Shown here piece after piece: positions 58,032 through 64,000 of a stretch of DNA of 64,000 nucleotides. Numbering within the stretch: position 1 is the first letter of the stretch; every line of letters starts with the position of its first letter. Both the position numbers and the translations under genes were made by a program. The notes below the pieces were generated by a model. The model had not been told where the DNA came from. It ran no database searches and saw only the letters and a list, made by a program, of their open reading frames with translations. The DNA comes from Chryseobacterium sp. JJR-5R (GTDB lineage: Bacteria; Bacteroidota; Bacteroidia; Flavobacteriales; Weeksellaceae), in the NCBI RefSeq assembly GCF_034047335.1, contig NZ_CP139137.1, positions 992,001 to 1,056,000 of the forward strand, in the 5' to 3' direction.

Positions 58032-58399
58032 AATTAAAATTTTGGCCTAATTTACAAAGAAATTGCGAGTTTCAGGGTCTGGGATCTGAGTTTTAGATTC
58101 TGTATCGGCTCTAACTGTATCAGAACAGCGGTGATGGCATTCTGGATATTAACTTCAAGTCCCTTCCCTGATCTGGTTATAAGATGAAAGTCTTCACGGT
58201 TTTTGATTGAATGTCCATGAAATAGTATAAACCGTGAGAGCCCGTTTGCATTTAGCTGAAAAATAATCTCCCGCAGGTCAAGGCAATTGATCGGGCGGAT
58301 CTGAATACCAGTAAAAATCTGCTGGATCTGCGAGCATTTATTTTGAAAACAGGATTTAAATATGCTATGGAAAGGTAAAGTATAACTCTTAGACAGGCT
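58032..58399. other. Intergenic region, nothing recognised
   Basis: About 370 bp between the mgtC-like gene and the S46 peptidase, both on the minus strand. No frame with coding character, no strong hairpin and no repeat was seen. Confidence 0.5.
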
Positions 58400-59044
58400 C
58401 TAAAACTGATAGCTTATGATTTTTTCATCTTCCGCCAGGCTTCTCATCAGTGCTTCATGGCGGGCACTTTTGCCGGTAATCATCCATGAAGTGGTCAAGA
58501 TTCCTTCTGAATATTGCTGTCTTGAAATGGTAAATTTCAGATGATGCCTTTCAAACAGATTTTTGCAGTAATCCATATCATGATGGTCGGCAACCGTTAT
58601 CCTGTATTCCCGGATCTTATGCTCTTTATCGATAAGCCTTTCAAAAGAGGTAAGCGAACTTAAAATCAACAATACCAGAAGCGTCCCCAAAACAGCCAGG
58701 TACACATAACCTGAACCCACGGCCATCCCGATGGAAGCAGTTGCCCAGATGGTGGTTGCGGTGGTAATCCCGTCGATTTTATTGCCTCCTTTGAAAATGA
58801 CGCCGGCTCCCAGGAAACCGATTCCGGTGATGATGTTGGCCGCAATCCGGTCCGGATCATCAACGCCAATCTTAATGGAAAGGATGGTAAACAGGCAGGT
58901 CCCGAAACAAATTAAAATAAAGGTCCGAAGACCGGCCGATTTATTCCGGTATTCCCGCTCTGCCCCGATCAGCACTCCCAGGATGACGGAAATAAAGATC
59001 AGCAGCAGTTCGTTATGAATAGAATTATCATGTAAAAATTCCAT
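58400..59044 (-). CDS. MgtC/SapB family membrane protein
   Basis: 214 aa. Four to five transmembrane helices (about 12-30, 38-58, 65-85, 90-128) with the family blocks LGVLIGAEREYRNKSAGLRT and GIGFLGAGVIFKGGNKIDGITTA (here cited as two parts of one conserved region), followed by an ACT-like cytoplasmic domain of about 75 residues. MgtC proteins help with growth at low Mg2+ and modulate ATP synthase in other bacteria. The precise role here is unknown. A -7 box (minus-strand TATTTTTG) is at 59080-59087. Confidence 0.9.
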   Translation of the reverse strand: MEFLHDNSIHNELLLIFISVILGVLIGAEREYRNKSAGLRTFILICFGTCLFTILSIKIGVDDPDRIAANIITGIGFLGAGVIFKGGNKIDGITTATTIWATASIGMAVGSGYVYLAVLGTLLVLLILSSLTSFERLIDKEHKIREYRITVADHHDMDYCKNLFERHHLKFTISRQQYSEGILTTSWMITGKSARHEALMRSLAEDEKIISYQF

Positions 59045-59079
59045 TGTTTTCCGTTTAAGTTTATCAGAATAAATGTAAG

Positions 59080-59087
59080 CAAAAATA
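59080..59087 (-). promoter_or_regulatory. -7 box of the mgtC-like gene
   Basis: Minus-strand TATTTTTG fits TAnnTTTG and lies 36 nt before the ATG at 59044. The same octamer stands before the LRR and ligA genes. Confidence 0.5.
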
Positions 59088-59134
59088 TATTTTGCTTTTT
59101 ATGCCTGAAATCATTTTTCAGAGGGTGCAGGCAT

Positions 59135-59159
59135 AAAAAAGGCTGCCTTTTGGCAGCCT
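59135..59159 (-). terminator. Terminator of the leucine-rich protein gene
   Basis: Minus strand AGGCTGCC, loop AAAA, GGCAGCCT followed by TTTTTT. It lies 22-46 nt past the stop codon at 59181. Confidence 0.85.
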
Positions 59160-59180
59160 GTGATCTATTGGTGTATTGTA

Positions 59181-61469
59181 TTAATCCTTAATAAATTTCT
59201 GAATGACCGTTTTATCCTTTGCTGATAATCTGATGATATAGCTGCCTCTGGTAAGATCAGAAACATTGACGGAGTTTCCTTTGACATTTACTGAAGTAAC
59301 GATTCGTCCTGCGGCATCGTACACTTCCGCTTTTACAATTTCTGTTTTAGACTGAATATACAGAACATCTTTAACGGGATTCGGGTATATCGTAATGTCT
59401 TTATTTTCCTTATTGGTTTCAGATGTGGCCAATACATTCTGGACATTAGTTGTATAGGTATTGGTTACAATGGGAGCATTATAGTCAAAATAAATTTTTG
59501 CCGTATTGCTGAAGCTGTCTCCAAGGCTTAAAGTAGATTTCGTTTTTATTTTAAACGAGACATATCCGTCATTGGTCGCATTGTTAAAAGGAAGCTGAAT
59601 GTTTTCAAAGATAAATTCTACAGTATTTCCATTTGTAATTCTCGTTACAAAATTATGACTTCCGTTCATCGCCACCAAACTTGACAAATCGAATTTTGTA
59701 GTATCAATTTCATCTTTTACCACAATATTCTGTGCATTTGCAGTTCCCGTATTTTCAAACCGGATCAGGTAGTGAACGTAATCTCCGACTTTTGCCTGGG
59801 CAATTGAAGTTCCTTCCAAACAGGTTTTATCATTTGGGTCAAAAGAATTGATAACCGTTTGGTTTAATGTAAGTGTGTTGTCTGCGGGTGTTTCATCAGT
59901 TCCTGCATTTATCTGTGCTGTATAATGAAGGATATCGCCACTATTCAATGCAGGAATTTGTGTTGGAGTATTTAACGTAAATGATATGGTGATCTCCCTC
60001 GTTTCAAAAGGTGCAAGATTAGTGAAATTCCAGTTTAATAATCCTGTTGATTGTAAATTTGGAACTAACGTTGAGTTTAGATAGTTCATCAAATCATCAT
60101 TGTAATTAAATATTAAAGTTCCAGATTGAGATATTGTTCCTTTATTGTAGTAAAAGATCTTATATTTAGCTTCAAAGCCAGGTCTTGCTGCATTTATTGG
60201 AAGAATTACTATTTCAAGATCATTATGTGTTCCGTTTGCCGCGAAACAGAAATTCTGAGTTATCGGACTTGCTTGTGCTGGAAAATTTACATTTAAACTT
60301 GCCGGTGAAATATTGAAATAAGTCGGGTTCTCTAATACAGGTGTAATTGTATGATTACCGGCTTGAACAGGAATTGAATAATTTCCTGAAGCGTTTGCTA
60401 TAATATTTCCGGAATTAAAGCCATTTGTTATAGAGAATTTCTGAAATGCTTTTATAGGATCACTGATGTCGCAACCATTGTTATTAGAATCATATTTCGT
60501 ATTTCCTTGTATTGTATAAAAATTTCCTCCGGGAGTGAAAGAACAGTATGAGTTTAATACAACATTAGGCTGATTATAAGAATATACTACCAGTGCATTT
60601 ATCATTGCCAATTCAAAATCATCAACACATATAAATTTCAAGTTTGGAGTGTTTGAAAAATATGGAGTTGCACTTTGAGCATAATTATTTTTTCCGTTCT
60701 TAATATTAAAGTTTACAAGATTAGGATTATTAGAGAAATTAAAATTGTCAAGTTCTGTGAGTTGTCCGGCATCAATTGTAGTAAATAGATTATTATTAAT
60801 GTATAGATTCGCCAGATTAGGAGCCTCCTCCAGAGAGATTGCTGTAAGCTTATTACTTGTTGCAGAAATATTAAGTAAATTATTATTGTTATTTAAAATT
60901 AATGTTGTAATTAAATTATTATTACATTCTAAGGTGACCAGACTTGGAAAATTAGAAATATCCACTGATGTTAATTGATTACCGCTACAAGAGAGAGTTT
61001 GCAGATTTGGTGTGTTAGTAAGTGAGAAATTAGTAAGTTGATTATTAGCGATACTTAAATTCTTCAGACTGCTTAAATTCTGAATAGAAAGAGTCGTAAG
61101 ATTATTATTGGCTATATGTATAACCTGAAGACTGGATAATCCTGTTATTTGAAAACTTGTCAAAGCATTATTAAATGCAGATAAAGATGTAAGATTAGTA
61201 AACTGATTAATACCTGTAAGATCAGCAATCATATTACCGGTCTGACCAGGAATAAATAGCTTGGACACATTCAATGCTTCTGAAACCTGAATTTCTTGAT
61301 CTCCATTTGTATCAATTACAATATTTTGGTTGCTACCGTTGGTTGCTATCCCGTTTGTTGCGTTGGCCAATAGAAGTTTGGCTTTGAAAACAGGGTCAGG
61401 AATATTCACAATCTGTGCTTGAAACCCAGCAAACATAATCATACAAATGATTAAGTAAATTTTTCTCAT
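59181..61469 (-). CDS. Leucine-rich-repeat protein secreted by T9SS
   Basis: 762 aa. Signal peptide (MRKIYLIICMIMFAGFQAQ), then leucine-rich repeats from about 85 to 270 with the period LxxLxIxNNxLT (about 21-23 residues), which is Asn-rich. A region of Ig-like domains follows (about 315-670), including the block NSFDPNDKTCLEGTSIA seen in many secreted Flavobacteriia proteins. The last 80 residues are a T9SS sorting domain (ITIYPNPVKDVLYIQ ... GSYIIRLSAKDKTVIQKFIK). It is exported through the type IX system to the surface or medium. Role unknown, possibly adhesion. Confidence 0.9.
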   Translation of the reverse strand: MRKIYLIICMIMFAGFQAQIVNIPDPVFKAKLLLANATNGIATNGSNQNIVIDTNGDQEIQVSEALNVSKLFIPGQTGNMIADLTGINQFTNLTSLSAFNNALTSFQITGLSSLQVIHIANNNLTTLSIQNLSSLKNLSIANNQLTNFSLTNTPNLQTLSCSGNQLTSVDISNFPSLVTLECNNNLITTLILNNNNNLLNISATSNKLTAISLEEAPNLANLYINNNLFTTIDAGQLTELDNFNFSNNPNLVNFNIKNGKNNYAQSATPYFSNTPNLKFICVDDFELAMINALVVYSYNQPNVVLNSYCSFTPGGNFYTIQGNTKYDSNNNGCDISDPIKAFQKFSITNGFNSGNIIANASGNYSIPVQAGNHTITPVLENPTYFNISPASLNVNFPAQASPITQNFCFAANGTHNDLEIVILPINAARPGFEAKYKIFYYNKGTISQSGTLIFNYNDDLMNYLNSTLVPNLQSTGLLNWNFTNLAPFETREITISFTLNTPTQIPALNSGDILHYTAQINAGTDETPADNTLTLNQTVINSFDPNDKTCLEGTSIAQAKVGDYVHYLIRFENTGTANAQNIVVKDEIDTTKFDLSSLVAMNGSHNFVTRITNGNTVEFIFENIQLPFNNATNDGYVSFKIKTKSTLSLGDSFSNTAKIYFDYNAPIVTNTYTTNVQNVLATSETNKENKDITIYPNPVKDVLYIQSKTEIVKAEVYDAAGRIVTSVNVKGNSVNVSDLTRGSYIIRLSAKDKTVIQKFIKD

Positions 61470-61501
61470 GGTTATTACTCGTTTTATATTTTTAATTTTT
61501 G

Positions 61502-61531
61502 CAAAAATAAGCCATTGAAAGTAAATCCCAA
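61502..61531 (-). promoter_or_regulatory. Promoter of the leucine-rich protein gene
   Basis: Minus-strand TTG (61529-61531) and TATTTTTG (61502-61509) are separated by 19 bp, fitting the Bacteroidota consensus. The ATG follows 32 nt after the -7 box. Confidence 0.55.
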
Positions 61532-61567
61532 TGACTTATTGTATCAATTTATTTTAGTAAAAAAGAT

Positions 61568-63589
<2,022 letters not shown>

Positions 63590-63593
63590 TCAG

Positions 63594-63601
63594 CAAAAAT
63601 A
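63594..63601 (-). promoter_or_regulatory. -7 box of ligA
   Basis: Minus-strand TATTTTTG, 20 nt before the ligA ATG at 63574. A -33 box is not clear. Confidence 0.45.
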
Positions 63602-63700
63602 ATTAAACTCATATCATTAAAAGAATAACGGAATCAAAATATTTCAGCCGAATTAAAATACTGTTAAAACAAATATAGGCGAAGCAACAGGAAGTAATAA

Positions 63701-63708
63701 TATCTTTG
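63701..63708 (+). promoter_or_regulatory. -7 box of the GDPD gene
   Basis: TATCTTTG matches TAnnTTTG, 90 nt before the ATG at 63798. The leader between them has no clear small gene (the ATG at 63721 reads only seven codons). Confidence 0.5.
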
Positions 63709-63797
63709 CAGTTACTTATAATGAAAAAATATCCCCGCAATTGAATGCGATCTTAGCAAAAGTTGCAGGACTTCATCTTTAATTATCAGATTATATT

Positions 63798-64000
63798 ATG
63801 AAAAAAGTTATCTTAGGGTTAGCAGTTTTAAGCACCGTAATCATGAAGGCACAAACCCGGATTATTGCCCACCGAGGCTATTGGCAGACCCAGCCGCCGA
63901 CTACCGAAAATTCTCTGAAATCACTGGAGAATGCGCAGAAATTGAAGATTTACGGTGCTGAATTCGATGTCAGAATGACGAAAGACGGCGTTTTGGTGGT
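63798..64000 (+). CDS. Glycerophosphodiester phosphodiesterase, 5' part
   Basis: 67 codons are visible before the window ends. Signal peptide (MKKVILGLAVLSTVIMKAQ), then the GDPD start TRIIAHRGYWQ with the catalytic HRG, PTTENSLKSL with the metal-binding Glu, and GAEFDVRMTKDGVLVV with the E-x-D metal ligands. It would hydrolyse glycerophosphodiesters to glycerol-3-phosphate in the periplasm or outside the cell. The 3' part lies beyond the window. Confidence 0.9.
   Translation, partial: MKKVILGLAVLSTVIMKAQTRIIAHRGYWQTQPPTTENSLKSLENAQKLKIYGAEFDVRMTKDGVLV

Overview
The window comes from a Bacteroidota genome of the class Flavobacteriia, most likely Chryseobacterium or a close relative (Weeksellaceae). 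The evidence is the rRNA operon, TAnnTTTG-type -7 boxes in front of genes, a T9SS C-terminal sorting domain, an S46 dipeptidyl-peptidase, and a type VI secretion locus of the Bacteroidota type (T6SS subtype iii: TssR, TssO, Bacteroidota-type Hcp).

Layout. 1-4625: the 3' half of a 16S gene, tRNA-Ile, tRNA-Ala, 23S, 5S and a terminator. The 16S 3' end carries an altered anti-Shine-Dalgarno sequence. 4626-6110: an AT-rich stretch almost without genes. 6115-9135 (minus strand): RNase G, an HU-type DNA-binding protein, and a NarL-type response regulator whose phospho-acceptor Asp is replaced by Glu. The regulator is divergent from the T6SS genes.

9311-35048 (plus strand): the T6SS island. It has a membrane-complex operon (TssQ/TssO/TssP-like, TssR), a DUF4280 PAAR-like protein, a large peptidoglycan-targeting effector followed by an array of immunity-like proteins (one frameshifted, one truncated), a LysM-like protein of unknown role, Hcp-1, VgrG-1, a HExxH metallopeptidase effector with immunity genes and broken toxin/immunity remnants, the ClpV ATPase (TssH), a lytic transglycosylase, VgrG-2, a DUF2235 (Tle1-like) lipase effector with a DUF2931-type immunity lipoprotein, and Hcp-2. 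Sheath (TssB/C), baseplate (TssE/F/G/K) and TssN genes are not recognisable here, so the apparatus must be completed from another locus. Both hcp genes share an upstream pair of 16-bp direct repeats at the same distance from the -7 box.

35445-44876: DNA polymerase I (plus), then a minus-strand run of small genes (membrane protein, Imm22-like orphan immunity protein, YdeI family, HD/alarmone-hydrolase-like), a collapsed toxin-antitoxin remnant, and the start of the kdp regulatory genes. 42047-52598 (minus): a complete Kdp potassium-uptake cluster with a Bacteroidota arrangement. It has two very small membrane proteins, kdpF, kdpA, kdpB, kdpC, a porin, a KdpD lacking its kinase half, a separate HAMP-PAS histidine kinase, and an NtrC-type sigma-54 activator in place of KdpE. 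52963-64000: M16 and S46 peptidases, MgtC, a leucine-rich T9SS-secreted protein, NAD-dependent DNA ligase, and the start of a glycerophosphodiester phosphodiesterase.

All functional calls come from reading the translated sequences by eye. No database search was run.
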